From: an uncultured Dehalococcoidia bacterium
Lineage (GTDB): Bacteria > Chloroflexota > Dehalococcoidia > Lucifugimonadales > Lucifugimonadaceae
Assembly: GCA_913048295.1 (NCBI GenBank)
Contig: CAJWWK010000001.1
Coordinates: forward strand, 33,054-97,053
DNA: 64,000 bases
Reading direction: 5' to 3'
The notes under the pieces were generated by a model that saw only the letters and a list, made by a program, of their open reading frames with translations, ran no database searches and was not told where the DNA came from. This document shows positions 40,345 through 50,043 of this stretch, piece after piece; the stretch's first letter is position 1, and each line of letters begins with the position of its first letter. The translations under genes were made by a program, and so were the position numbers.

Positions 40345-41505
40345 CTATTCGCTTCGCAGTATCTCGATCAGACGGTCAGCAATGATGATTTCCTCGCCGT
40401 CCCGCACATTTACCATCACGATGCTTATCTCGCCCCTGGCCTCGGCACCGCCGACGAAAATCGCCGGGTCGTCAGACTCCAACCGGGTCTTGATTTCGGC
40501 TATCGGTGGACCCTCGTAGGCATCGTCGAAACGCAGCACCGGTTGCGGGCCTTGCCGTTCGTTAGGATCGTCCTCTATCACAACGTTAACTCCGTCGATC
40601 CCGCCAAGTCGTTCGGCCACGTAGTTTGCCTTCGATTGCCAGCCGTCCCACTCGATTCCCTCATCCGAGTCGGTAAAAAGCTCGATAGCAGTGACGAGCC
40701 CGACGATGTTTTCCTTCGATACCTTCATCGGTCGCCCGATCCCGGCGACCGGTGCGTGCAGGTTGAGTGAGTTCATCACTGCCGCTTCCATAAGGTTGGC
40801 TTTGCCTGCCAGCAATCCGGCCGATTGCGGCCCGCCGATTCCTTTGCCCCCACTGAAGGCGACCATATCTGCGCCGATCTTGTGGAATTTGGTCAGGTTC
40901 GCCCTGGGTGGAACTTCGGCGGCAGCATCGACAATCACCGGAACGCCCCGCGCGTGGGCCACACGGACGGTCTCTTCAAGACCTACCCCGCGGTTTATGG
41001 ATGCAGCGATGACGAATGCGACGCAAGCCGTGTTTTCGTTTATCGCTTCATCCAATAGTTCTGGTGTGGCAGATTCGGCTGTTCCGTATTCGACCAGTGT
41101 TGCGCCTGCTGTCACGAACGCCTTATCGTACCGATTTCGCTGGCCCTTGAAGATGACGACCTCGTCCTTCATCCCGGTGGCATCGGGGAGTTGCTCAACA
41201 TTAGATTCACTCTGGCCGGTCATGCAGGCGGCAACCATCAGGACCTGTGCGGCCGAGCATCCGGCCGTAACCAGACCCTGCTCGGCCCCGCATGATCGTG
41301 CGACCACTTCGCCCGCGGCGCGGTTCAACTGCATCATGTCGACGTAAGCGCCAGCTGCTTCGTCCATCGCCCTCAGTACTTCCGGGCGCATTATCGACCC
41401 TCCGAGTGCTGTAACCCAACTCTGGGCGTTGATGATGGGTGCGACTCCGAGCTTTCTGTACACCTCGGGCCATTCGGGTCCGGTCATCTGGGTTCTTCCC
41501 TTCAT
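40345..41505 (-). CDS. SelA-fold PLP-dependent enzyme (L-seryl-tRNA(Sec) selenium transferase-like superfamily; exact function unclear)
   Basis: YRKLGVAPIINAQSWVTALGGSIMRPEVLRAM, EQGLVTAGCSAAQVLMVAACMTG, DMVAFSGGKGIGGPQSAGLLAGK; lacks the extra N-terminal domain of canonical SelA. Confidence 0.8.
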   Translation of the reverse strand: MKGRTQMTGPEWPEVYRKLGVAPIINAQSWVTALGGSIMRPEVLRAMDEAAGAYVDMMQLNRAAGEVVARSCGAEQGLVTAGCSAAQVLMVAACMTGQSESNVEQLPDATGMKDEVVIFKGQRNRYDKAFVTAGATLVEYGTAESATPELLDEAINENTACVAFVIAASINRGVGLEETVRVAHARGVPVIVDAAAEVPPRANLTKFHKIGADMVAFSGGKGIGGPQSAGLLAGKANLMEAAVMNSLNLHAPVAGIGRPMKVSKENIVGLVTAIELFTDSDEGIEWDGWQSKANYVAERLGGIDGVNVVIEDDPNERQGPQPVLRFDDAYEGPPIAEIKTRLESDDPAIFVGGAEARGEISIVMVNVRDGEEIIIADRLIEILRSE

Positions 41506-41589
41506 TTGAAATCGCAAACGCGTCGAACCAGGCGGAATTGTACAAAGAAATGGGAGGTTTTGCGGCCAGCGACAAACGTTGGCCACCGG

Positions 41590-42789
41590 CTAGGCGATTT
41601 CGCTTATTACGCGATCGCGCAACTGGCCGCAGCCCGCGTTTATGTCGATGCCTTTTTCCATGCGGATGGTCGACGGGATCCCGTACTGCTTCAGACCGCC
41701 CTGGAAGATCCTCGCCGCGCTCTGGTCGGTCCGCTCGAAAGGACCCTGTTTGGTCGGGTTCACGGGTATCAGGTTCACATGGCAGTGCAGCCCGTTGAGC
41801 AGTCGGCCGAGTTTCTGGGCCTGTTCGATCGAATCGTTCTGTTCTTTCAGCAGGACGTACTCGAAGAAGATCCGGCGTTTCGTTTTGTCAGCGTACTGGT
41901 GGCAGGCCCTGATCAACTGCTCGACCGGGTACCGCTGGTTGATCGGCATGGTCTGTGACCGTGTGGCGTTATCGGGGGCGTGAAGCGATATCGCCAGGTT
42001 GATCTGAAGTTCTTCGTCGGCGAGTTTCAATATCTCGGGAATAAGTCCGACTGTCGAGAGCGTGATATGGCGTGCGCCGATGTTTACTCCCTGACCATCG
42101 TTCAAAACACGCACCGCGGCCAGCGTGTTGTTGTAGTTGGCAAGCGGTTCGCCCATGCCCATGAACACGACATTCGTTACGCCCTGCAGTTCGCCTTTTG
42201 TGCGCTTACCGGCGGCAATTTCAGCTTCGTCTTCAGTACAGGCAGTCCGCTGCATCGCGATTACCTGGGCCACGATCTCTCCAACCGACAGGTTTCGCCT
42301 GAATCCCTGCTGGCCCGTGGCGCAAAACGTGCAGCCCAACGCGCAGCCGGCCTGGGTAGATATGCACGCGGTTTTGCGATTGCGGCGGTGCCCGTCCGAC
42401 TCATAGCGCATGAGCACGGTTTCTATCAGTTCGCCATCGTGCAAACGGAAAAGAGATTTGCTAGTCGAGCCGTCTGCGGAAGTGAGTGACAGCGCCTCGT
42501 CAATCGGGTTTATCGAGAATTTTTCACTGAGTGACTTGCGAAAGGGCTTGCTGAGAGTCGACATCTCGTCGAAGCTCTCGGCGCCGTCGTTGTACAGCGA
42601 TCGCCAGAGTTGATCGGCGCGAAATCGTTTTTCGCCCATGTCCATGATTTCGGAGACGAGATTTTCGCGCGAAAGGTCGAGTATTGACGGCAGTGCGGTC
42701 GGGGCGTCAGCAGCGGTCGCGGCCTTCGCACCGCTCTCGGCAACAGGGGTGTCGCTGGCAGCGTCAGAAGCGGAAGAAGGTATGGTCAT
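41590..42789 (-). CDS. rlmN: 23S rRNA (adenine2503-C2)/tRNA methyltransferase RlmN
   Basis: ACISTQAGCALGCTFCATGQQGFRRNLSVGEIVAQV, VFMGMGEPLANY, LRDRVISEIA. Confidence 0.95.
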   Translation of the reverse strand: MTIPSSASDAASDTPVAESGAKAATAADAPTALPSILDLSRENLVSEIMDMGEKRFRADQLWRSLYNDGAESFDEMSTLSKPFRKSLSEKFSINPIDEALSLTSADGSTSKSLFRLHDGELIETVLMRYESDGHRRNRKTACISTQAGCALGCTFCATGQQGFRRNLSVGEIVAQVIAMQRTACTEDEAEIAAGKRTKGELQGVTNVVFMGMGEPLANYNNTLAAVRVLNDGQGVNIGARHITLSTVGLIPEILKLADEELQINLAISLHAPDNATRSQTMPINQRYPVEQLIRACHQYADKTKRRIFFEYVLLKEQNDSIEQAQKLGRLLNGLHCHVNLIPVNPTKQGPFERTDQSAARIFQGGLKQYGIPSTIRMEKGIDINAGCGQLRDRVISEIA

Positions 42790-42846
42790 TGAATCGAAAT
42801 TACGGGGTAAAAATTAAGTTTAGCAATGGATAGTTGAAATAGGTGC

Positions 42847-44202
42847 ATGACATTACGGCGGCCACTGCATAAACTCGGGTCGGTGACACCCAACACAAAT
42901 CCCAGTCCAGCGCCGGACACACCCGATTCCGCTCTCCTGTCGGTTCAATCCGTACAGTCGGGCCCCCTTGAAGAAAAGGCACTGGCCCGGCTGATAGCAA
43001 GCCGCCGGAGCGGCTACGACCCGTTTTACCGATTCGAGTACGAATACTCGATACCTTCACCCGGTCGCTACCGCTGGCAGTGGTTCTGGGACTCGTGTTT
43101 CCACATCATCGCCCTCGCCCGACTCAATCCGGCGATGGCTGAGGTGGAACTGAATACGCTTCTCAAACCGCAAAGGGACGACGGTTTCATCGGGCACCTC
43201 ACCTACTGGGGCAGGCGCGGCGCGGTCATGAGCGCTATCTACGGCCAGAGTCGTTTCGGCGAGTGGCGACGGCGACACTCCGGGATGATTCAACCCCCGG
43301 TGCTGGCGCACGCCCTGGAAGAGCTCTGGCTCCAGACCGGCGACCTGGACTTGTTGAAAAAGTATTTGCCGCGGGTTCGTGCTTATTACAACTGGCTGAG
43401 TGTTGAGCGGGACCCCGAGCAGATAGGGCTGATAGGAATCGTTTCTCCCTACGAGGCCGGCCTCGATAACAATCCGTCGTTCGACCGGGGACTGGGGCTA
43501 TCGAATGCCGGCCGTATCCGTATTCTGTGGGCCAACCGCAAGCTCGACTGGTACAACATCGTTCGAGGGAAAAACTTCGATTACCACACTCTCCTGAAGC
43601 GAGATCGGTTTGTTGCAATCGATCCCTTCATGAACTCAGTCTTTGGAGACTCTTGGGCGATAATGGCCCGGCTGCATGAAGCCCTGGGTGATACGTCGGG
43701 CCGCGAAAGCGCGGCAAGACAGGGTGAGAAAACAACCTCGGCTCTAAACGAACGGTGCTGGGATCTGGAGCGGGGGCATTACACCTACCTGATCGGGGCT
43801 GGACGCTCGCCCGATACGACACTGTCGGTCGGGGCGATATTTCCGCTCATACTCCAGGATGCCCCGAAGGACCGGGTCGCCGGTGTTGTCGAGCAATACC
43901 TAACGGCCGAAAAACACTTCTGGCGCCCATTCCCGGTGCCGAGCGTTGCGGCTTCTGAGCCTGCGTACAACCCGGAAAGTGAAAAAATGATCTGGCGCGG
44001 TCCGATCTGCATGAACCTGAACTGGCTACTCGCACGGGGTCTTCGAGCTCATGGCTACGTTAATGAGGCCCGGACGATTGCCGATCGGTCGAAGGAAGCC
44101 GCACTGAAGGATTTCCGCGAGTTTTACTCGCCGGAATCAGGCAGAGGGATGCGCGGTACTGAGTTTGGGTGGGCGACTGCTGCCGTGGCCATCGACGGGT
44201 AA
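42847..44202 (+). CDS. GH63/MGH-like (alpha/alpha)6 glycoside hydrolase-type protein
   Basis: WQWFWDSCFHIIALARLNPAMA, GMIQPPVLAHALEELW, SPYEAGLDNNPSFD, WRGPICMNLNWLLARGL. Confidence 0.83.
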   Translation: MTLRRPLHKLGSVTPNTNPSPAPDTPDSALLSVQSVQSGPLEEKALARLIASRRSGYDPFYRFEYEYSIPSPGRYRWQWFWDSCFHIIALARLNPAMAEVELNTLLKPQRDDGFIGHLTYWGRRGAVMSAIYGQSRFGEWRRRHSGMIQPPVLAHALEELWLQTGDLDLLKKYLPRVRAYYNWLSVERDPEQIGLIGIVSPYEAGLDNNPSFDRGLGLSNAGRIRILWANRKLDWYNIVRGKNFDYHTLLKRDRFVAIDPFMNSVFGDSWAIMARLHEALGDTSGRESAARQGEKTTSALNERCWDLERGHYTYLIGAGRSPDTTLSVGAIFPLILQDAPKDRVAGVVEQYLTAEKHFWRPFPVPSVAASEPAYNPESEKMIWRGPICMNLNWLLARGLRAHGYVNEARTIADRSKEAALKDFREFYSPESGRGMRGTEFGWATAAVAIDG

Positions 44203-44331
44203 GTATCGCGGTGGATATTCCAAGCAGCTACCAGAATCACAGGGTGTTTTTCATTCCGTTAACGTTCCGCAATTACACTTAGGATTCGAACTTCAATCAG
44301 ACGCGGAGCAGGCTCGCCAGCAGAACAAGCA

Positions 44332-45165
44332 ATGGTCTTCAGCTACACCGATTCCCTATCGCAAGCCGGACTATCCGAAAACATCATCACGTTCGACGAT
44401 GTCGAGCCGGTGTTGGAGACACGCAATCTATCGGTGGCGTACGGTAATAACACGGCAATCAGCAACGTCATGTTCCAGGTGCCCAAAAACAGCGTCGTGT
44501 CGCTGATCGGACCTTCGGGATGCGGCAAGAGCACACTGTTGCGCTGCTTCAACAGGATGAACGATCTGATCCCGAGCGCAACTGTGAAGGGTACAGTCAA
44601 GTTCGCCGGACAGGATATTTACGGACCCGATGTCGATCCCACCGAAATCAGGTTCCGGATTGGAATGGTATTTCAGCGTCCGAACCCGTTTCCAAAGAGC
44701 ATCTACGAAAATGTTGCGTTTGGCCCGCGGATCAACGGAATGACAGATGATCTGGACGAGATCGTCGAGTCGTCGCTGAGGCGCGCGGCGGTCTGGGACG
44801 AAGTCAAGGACAGGCTGAGCGACAGTGGGCTAAGTGTTTCAGGTGGTCAGCAGCAACGGATCTGCATTGCGCGAGCACTCGCGGTCAACCCGGAAATCGT
44901 GTTGATGGACGAGCCTGCTTCATCTCTTGACCCGATTTCGACACAGGCTATCGAGCAGCTAATCCAGGAGCTTTCGAGTGAGGTCACCATTGTCATTGTG
45001 ACCCACAACATGCAGCAGGCCACCCGAATTTCAGATTACGCTGCGGTGATGATGGCCGGCGAGGAGAGGGTCGGTCAGTTGATTGAATACGGTACAAACG
45101 ACCAGGTCTTCGGTAACCCGAAGGACGAGCGGACGGAAGCGTACGTTACGGGCCGCATTGGCTAG
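44332..45165 (+). CDS. pstB: Phosphate ABC transporter ATP-binding protein
   Basis: [80 protein letters not shown]. Confidence 0.95.
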   Translation: MVFSYTDSLSQAGLSENIITFDDVEPVLETRNLSVAYGNNTAISNVMFQVPKNSVVSLIGPSGCGKSTLLRCFNRMNDLIPSATVKGTVKFAGQDIYGPDVDPTEIRFRIGMVFQRPNPFPKSIYENVAFGPRINGMTDDLDEIVESSLRRAAVWDEVKDRLSDSGLSVSGGQQQRICIARALAVNPEIVLMDEPASSLDPISTQAIEQLIQELSSEVTIVIVTHNMQQATRISDYAAVMMAGEERVGQLIEYGTNDQVFGNPKDERTEAYVTGRIG

Positions 45166-45192
45166 CGGCAGCGGGGGTACACTGGGGCCAGC

Positions 45193-45912
45193 ATGAATGA
45201 ACAGGGCAACGTATCACGGACCGGTCGACAGGACTTTGACAGGGACCTGGGCAGGCTTGAGGCCGAGCTGATCCTGATGAGCGGGCTCGTCGAGCAGGCG
45301 ATTTTCAACTCGCTTAATGCTCTGAAAAATCGGGACCTTGAACGATCTCAGACGGTCATCGACGAAGACGATCGCATCGACGAGACCGAGCTTGAGATCG
45401 AGAGGTCGTGCATCGAGCTCCTCCGGCGCGAGGCCCCGATGGCGGGCGATCTCCGGCGGATTGTCGCTTCGTTACACATCGCCGGTGAACTTGAACGGAT
45501 TGGCGATTATGCAGAAGGTATTGCGAAGATCAGCATCACGATGGGAGACGAGCCGCCGCTCAAAGAGTTGATCGATATCCCCCGCATGGGCGACATGGCG
45601 GTGAGCATGCTGAAACGCGCACTGGAGGCGTTTATCAGCCGCGACGCCGAAACAGTGCGCCAGCTCAGTGTGGATCTCGAAAAAGACGACGACGTTGTCG
45701 ACGACCTGTACGCAACGGTGCAGGCCGATCTGATGAAGCTGGTGAAGAGCAACCCGGACAGCGCCGAGCGGGCCACTTACTTGATGTGGGTGGCTCACAA
45801 CGTCGAGCGGGTCGCCGACCGGGCCATGAACATCGTCGAGCGCGCGCTGTACCAGGCGACGGGCGAACTGGTCAGCGGCTCGACGCAGCTCGAATCCTCC
45901 ACGTCTCGGTGA
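45193..45912 (+). CDS. phoU: Phosphate signalling regulator PhoU
   Basis: Duplicated PhoU helices: RRIVASLHIAGELERIGDYAEGIAK; YLMWVAHNVERVADRAMNIVE. Confidence 0.93.
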   Translation: MNEQGNVSRTGRQDFDRDLGRLEAELILMSGLVEQAIFNSLNALKNRDLERSQTVIDEDDRIDETELEIERSCIELLRREAPMAGDLRRIVASLHIAGELERIGDYAEGIAKISITMGDEPPLKELIDIPRMGDMAVSMLKRALEAFISRDAETVRQLSVDLEKDDDVVDDLYATVQADLMKLVKSNPDSAERATYLMWVAHNVERVADRAMNIVERALYQATGELVSGSTQLESSTSR

Positions 45913-45950
45913 TCGCACGGCGGCCCAAATGTTGGCCGCTCGGTCCAGCA

Positions 45951-47236
45951 TCAACCGTAGAGTGCTGCGCCCGCTATCGACACGAATGAAGTATCGGCCT
46001 CGTCGGCCTGACACTGCAGGTATCCGTTCCAGGTGCCGGTCTTAGCGCCCGCGGCCCAGAGGGTCATGTAGATAGGTGCGAGGCCGCAAACCTTGTTGCT
46101 GTCTGAGTCGGCCCTGACCAACTCGAAAAACTGCTGTCGATCACCGTGTGTGATTGCCCTAAGCAGTTTCTCGTCGCGTGAGCGGACTTGCTCGCGAGTT
46201 TCGCCGTCCGGGGGCGCTGGCTCCGGGTCACCAAAGGCGGCTCCCACGTGCGATAGGTCGGCAGCTGCGACAAACACGGTGCGACGTTGAATTGCGATTT
46301 CTTTCAGCTGCTCTATGACGGCACCGATCTGCAGATGGGCGTCCACGGCGGGTTCGCCGTCCTCCAGAGAACGTCCGAACGACCCGCAAAGCACGGGCAG
46401 CATTTTTGCCTGCGATCTGCCAAGCGCCCGGTGCAGCCAGATCGATGCAAGTTCGATCGAGTGTTCGTTGATGTGGTTGAACTCGTCTGCGAACGCGTGG
46501 TTTTCGATCGAGTTGTCTGCTGAAAGAATCTCTGCAAGTTGGCCTACAAGTTCCCGGTCGGTCTCCAGCCCACCAATTGGTGATTCGTAGCGCTGGTTTG
46601 TGAGAGTCAACCGGGGTCCGTCGCCCGCATGATCCGTTCCAAACACAACGAACAGTTCGACCTCCCTGAGATCGGCACATACCTGCTCCCAGATCGTGGC
46701 GTACGAGTCACCCCCTCGCTCGAAATCGATGTGCGGCGAGACGACTGCTTTTAGTTCACTAGAGGGTCGTTGCCCGGCAAGTTGAACATCGTTCGCACCC
46801 AGCATCTACGGGAAGGCCATACCGTCGAGGTGCGCCCGCAGATCGTCGCGATCACCCGGATATGCAAGTTCGGCCAGCGCTGCTTTACGGGCCGGTGCGC
46901 GCCGGTATTCGTCGAGCCGTTTCTGCATCTCATCGGTGTAAGCACCGTTCTCAAGCAGGAACATCTGGTCCAGACGGCCAAGCAGATCACCCAGAATGAC
47001 GACCGGTATCGGCCTGCTCGCCGGTGCTTGACGCAGCTTCAATGATCTCCTGAACCGTGTTCGTGCCGTCTATGTTCTGGAGGTACGGCCCGAGTGGAAC
47101 CGGCACCAGTAGTGATTCCTCGCTGAAACGGCGCGGGCCTTTTAACATGAAGTAAGTCGCTTCCCTCGTCAGAGATGCGACTTACTTCGACTGGCCGTAG
47201 TTGTGGACGTTCGGGCAGCGCCGGGCCGGTGGGCAT
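45951..47236 (-). pseudogene. MEMO1/AmmeMemoRadiSam system protein B-like gene carrying two frameshifts and one in-frame TAG in its N-terminal third
   Basis: Intact MEMO core ORF 45951..46805 (VVSPHIDFERGGDSYATIWEQV); upstream fragments in shifted frames: MPTGPALPERPQLRPVEVSRISDEGS, MLKGPRRFSEESLLVPVPLGPYLQNIDGTNTVQEIIEAASST, VVILGDLLGRLDQMFLLENGAYTDEMQKRLDEYRRAPARKAALAELAYPGDRDDLRAHLDGMAFP-TAG. Confidence 0.75.
47149..47188. repeat. Perfect 12-bp inverted repeat (gaagtaagtcgc ... gcgacttacttc)
   Basis: Read directly; 16-nt spacer; lies at the first frameshift of the MEMO-like gene. Confidence 0.9.
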
Positions 47237-47293
47237 ATCGAACAGTGTAGCGGTGTTGCGAGGGATGTCCTCGCCTTCCGGGTTGCCAGACCT

Positions 47294-47779
47294 CTAATTC
47301 ATTGCGAACCGGGCAGGTGCGCTTTCCCGAAGCGGAGGCAGCGGAGTCGGGGCCCTGAACAGTGAAGAGGCCGCAAGTTCTCGAAGCGAAATCAGCGGGC
47401 CTTCGTCCTCTTCGGCAACAGAAACTGGAGTCGCTCCACCACGTTGAACGATCCGGTGAACAGTTCGAGTGCTTATTTCGAACCGCTGCGAAATTTCTGC
47501 AACAGGAACCCCTTTCTGCCGCAAGCGGAATATTTCATCGTCGCGCGTCCTGCGGCTCTCTCGCTGCAACCAGCCGGGGTCGTCGTACTTACACAGCGGC
47601 AGCGGACAGTCGAGGCAGGTCGAAGAAACATCGCAGCCATCATCTTTGTAGCGGGTATTTTCCGGCAGCGTGTCGGACCTGACAGGAGCGAGTGTCCCCC
47701 CAACGGGTGCATTCAAAGGTGGCGCAGCCAGAGCGGTTGCAACAGGACCGGATGCCTCAGGAGCCAGCGTCATCACCAT
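47294..47779 (-). CDS. Small HTH protein with upstream Cys cluster
   Basis: YKDDGCDVSSTCLDCPLPLCKYDDPG followed by DDEIFRLRQKGVPVAEISQRFEISTRTVHRIVQRG. Confidence 0.7.
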   Translation of the reverse strand: MVMTLAPEASGPVATALAAPPLNAPVGGTLAPVRSDTLPENTRYKDDGCDVSSTCLDCPLPLCKYDDPGWLQRESRRTRDDEIFRLRQKGVPVAEISQRFEISTRTVHRIVQRGGATPVSVAEEDEGPLISLRELAASSLFRAPTPLPPLRESAPARFAMN

Positions 47780-47836
47780 CAGGAAACCTCCACAGCCAAT
47801 AATTAGTCGAAAAGCAATAAGCGGATAAATACGAAC

Positions 47837-48550
47837 TCAGACTGCCGCGGTATCGGCCCAGTCCAGTTGCCGTGAAAAGTGAACCCCGCCAGCCCTGCCC
47901 GATAGGTTCCTGGCGCGTTCTCGTTCAAAAATCGACTTGCCAAAGATCGAGCCGTTGGCATCGTGACCCGTGGGTTCTTTGGGAACCCCGAACATCACGG
48001 TGGTCAGTCCGGGATAAGACGCACGCGGGCGCACACGCTGGTCGTACCAGGCGGCATCGATCATGTGCGCCCCAACAATCTCGAGCATGGTGTCGGGTGA
48101 AGGACTCCGACCTGCAACCGGCATATTCACGCTAATGAACAGGTGGCTGGCCTTACCCACTCGTATTGCCCGAGGACCGTCCGGACTCCAGTCTTCGCCT
48201 GCCCCGGAGCGGTGAAATCCGTTCACGAGGGCCAGCATCGCCGGGTAAGTGTCGTTCTGGAAAGAAGGGGAGACCGTGGCGGAAACAGAACCTGTTTCAC
48301 GGTTCATAAACAGTAAGAGCATCCTCAACCGTGTCGAAAACTCCCGGGCGCTCTCACCCTCGGCAAGATCGACCGTGATGATTGAACTTTCGCTGCTCGC
48401 ACGATCGGTGACACCCTGGACGATCCTCGTCCATGCCGCGTTTAACCCATCATTTCGCAATCCAGCTTCCGGCGACCTGTGCCCCGGTGTTGGCGGGTTC
48501 AGCCTCAAGGGCCGTTCCGGTGTGGCAATAGCACCTGCAGTCTGGTTCAT
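47837..48550 (-). CDS. Hypothetical protein, no family recognised
   Basis: 237-aa ORF with no competing ORF on the other strand; candidate SOS boxes upstream; gene order suggests an operon with the Cys-HTH gene. Confidence 0.65.
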   Translation of the reverse strand: MNQTAGAIATPERPLRLNPPTPGHRSPEAGLRNDGLNAAWTRIVQGVTDRASSESSIITVDLAEGESAREFSTRLRMLLLFMNRETGSVSATVSPSFQNDTYPAMLALVNGFHRSGAGEDWSPDGPRAIRVGKASHLFISVNMPVAGRSPSPDTMLEIVGAHMIDAAWYDQRVRPRASYPGLTTVMFGVPKEPTGHDANGSIFGKSIFERERARNLSGRAGGVHFSRQLDWADTAAV

Positions 48551-48581
48551 CTTGACCTCTTCAGAACTAACGTCCGCCTAT

Positions 48582-48597
48582 TAGAACGTTTGTGCTA
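48582..48597. promoter_or_regulatory. Candidate LexA operator TAGAACGTTTGTGCTA
   Basis: 15/16 identity with the site upstream of recA (9180-9195). Confidence 0.65.
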
Positions 48598-48601
48598 GTA
48601 T

Positions 48602-48615
48602 CGAACACATGTTCT
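48602..48615. promoter_or_regulatory. Candidate LexA operator CGAACACATGTTCT
   Basis: Matches the Gram-positive SOS box CGAACRNRYGTTYC at all positions but the last (T for C); flanks give tCGAACACATGTTCta. Confidence 0.65.
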
Positions 48616-48807
48616 ATTTAAGTCAAGCGCATGAGTCCTGCTAATCGACGATTACGGTGACCATCTCCCTGGTTGTTGCCCTCCAGATATTGACCAGAGC
48701 CAGTATCGGCACTACTTTTGGCCCTTGAGTAGAGAACCCGTCGTCATAAGGCGGGAGTCGACCCGACTTTCAATCCGGTCCCGACCGGACAGGACCAAGA
48801 ACAATTT

Positions 48808-50043
48808 ATGAACGCAGAAATCGTCTCTATCGGCTCGGAACTGTTGCTCGGCCAGATCGTTGATACCAATGCATCATGGATCGCGCAGCGACTGGCCGAA
48901 GCGGGTGTGAACCTGTTTTACAAAACGACTGTGGGCGACAACATGGACCGGATGGTCGAAGTACTTGATCGTGCGCTTGACCGTTCCGATGTCGTGGTCA
49001 CTGGCGGCGGGATCGGCCCCACGCAGGACGACCTGACACGCGAGGCGATTGCGAAGGTCACAGGCCGCAAGGTTGTGACCGATCCCGGTTCGCTGCTTGA
49101 GCTGCGGGAGAGGTTCCAGAAACGCGGATTCATCCTGACGAAGAACAACGAACGCCAGGCGCAAATACCCGATGGCGCAATCGTCGTTCGCAACCCGAAC
49201 GGCACCGCGCCAGCATTCATCGTGGAAACCGACCGGGGCGTGACGATCAGCCTGCCGGGGGTGCCGTTCGAGATGAAATGGCTTGTGGAAAACGAGGTGA
49301 TCCCCTACCTGCGAGAAAAATTCGGCCTTACCCAGATGATCCACTACCGGATCCTGAAAGTCGCCGATCTCGGAGAGAGTGCAGTTGACGATCGCATCGG
49401 ACACCTGATCGCTGAATCGGCAAACCCGACGGTCGGCGTGCTTGCCCACCCCGGCCAGGTCGATGTTCGGATTGCCGCGCTTGCCAAAAGCATTGATGAG
49501 GCGAACGGACTGATCGATGTTGTAGACACAGAGGTAAGGGAGCTGCTGGGCGACCACATTTTCGGCGTCGACGACGAAACGATCGAGTCGGTAATCGGTA
49601 AACTCGTGGCTGAAAGCAAGGCAACCGTTGCTACGTGCGAGGATCTCAGCGGAGGAGCAGTAGCCGCAGCAATCCAGGAAGCGGCTGGCCCTGCGTTCCT
49701 GGAGAGTGCGATCGCAAATACGAACGATGCGCTGGAGAAAATCGCCCGGGCGGGTGGCGAGAATCCACCGTTTGAAGATGGCGCTGAGCGGGCAGCAGCA
49801 CTGGCACGTGCAATCAGGCAAACATCGGGAGCAACGTACGGAATCGCAGTCCACGGGGTAGAAGAAGGCGATCAGCGGACCGAGAATCTTGGCAGGGGAG
49901 AAACGTACATCGTCGTCTCCGGGCCAAACGGGGAACGGGCCCGCCATGTGCGGTCGGCAGGCAGGGGTGCTCCCGATCGACGCCGCGCCGCGATGGGCAC
50001 TTTGAGCCTGTTCAGGCGTGAACTGCTCGGGATTTCCGATTGA
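48808..50043 (+). CDS. cinA: CinA family protein (competence/damage-inducible) with atypical C-terminal domain
   Basis: MNAEIVSIGSELLLGQIVDTNASWIAQRLAEAGV, VVTGGGIGPTQDDLTREAIAKVTGR; C-terminal ATCEDLSGGAVAAAI at the position of the usual ESCTGG motif. Confidence 0.9.
   Translation: MNAEIVSIGSELLLGQIVDTNASWIAQRLAEAGVNLFYKTTVGDNMDRMVEVLDRALDRSDVVVTGGGIGPTQDDLTREAIAKVTGRKVVTDPGSLLELRERFQKRGFILTKNNERQAQIPDGAIVVRNPNGTAPAFIVETDRGVTISLPGVPFEMKWLVENEVIPYLREKFGLTQMIHYRILKVADLGESAVDDRIGHLIAESANPTVGVLAHPGQVDVRIAALAKSIDEANGLIDVVDTEVRELLGDHIFGVDDETIESVIGKLVAESKATVATCEDLSGGAVAAAIQEAAGPAFLESAIANTNDALEKIARAGGENPPFEDGAERAAALARAIRQTSGATYGIAVHGVEEGDQRTENLGRGETYIVVSGPNGERARHVRSAGRGAPDRRRAAMGTLSLFRRELLGISD

Noticed and set aside
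48874-49947. 357-aa minus-strand ORF opposite cinA
   Set aside because: Antisense shadow ORF in high-GC coding sequence; sequence is low-plausibility while cinA is unambiguous.
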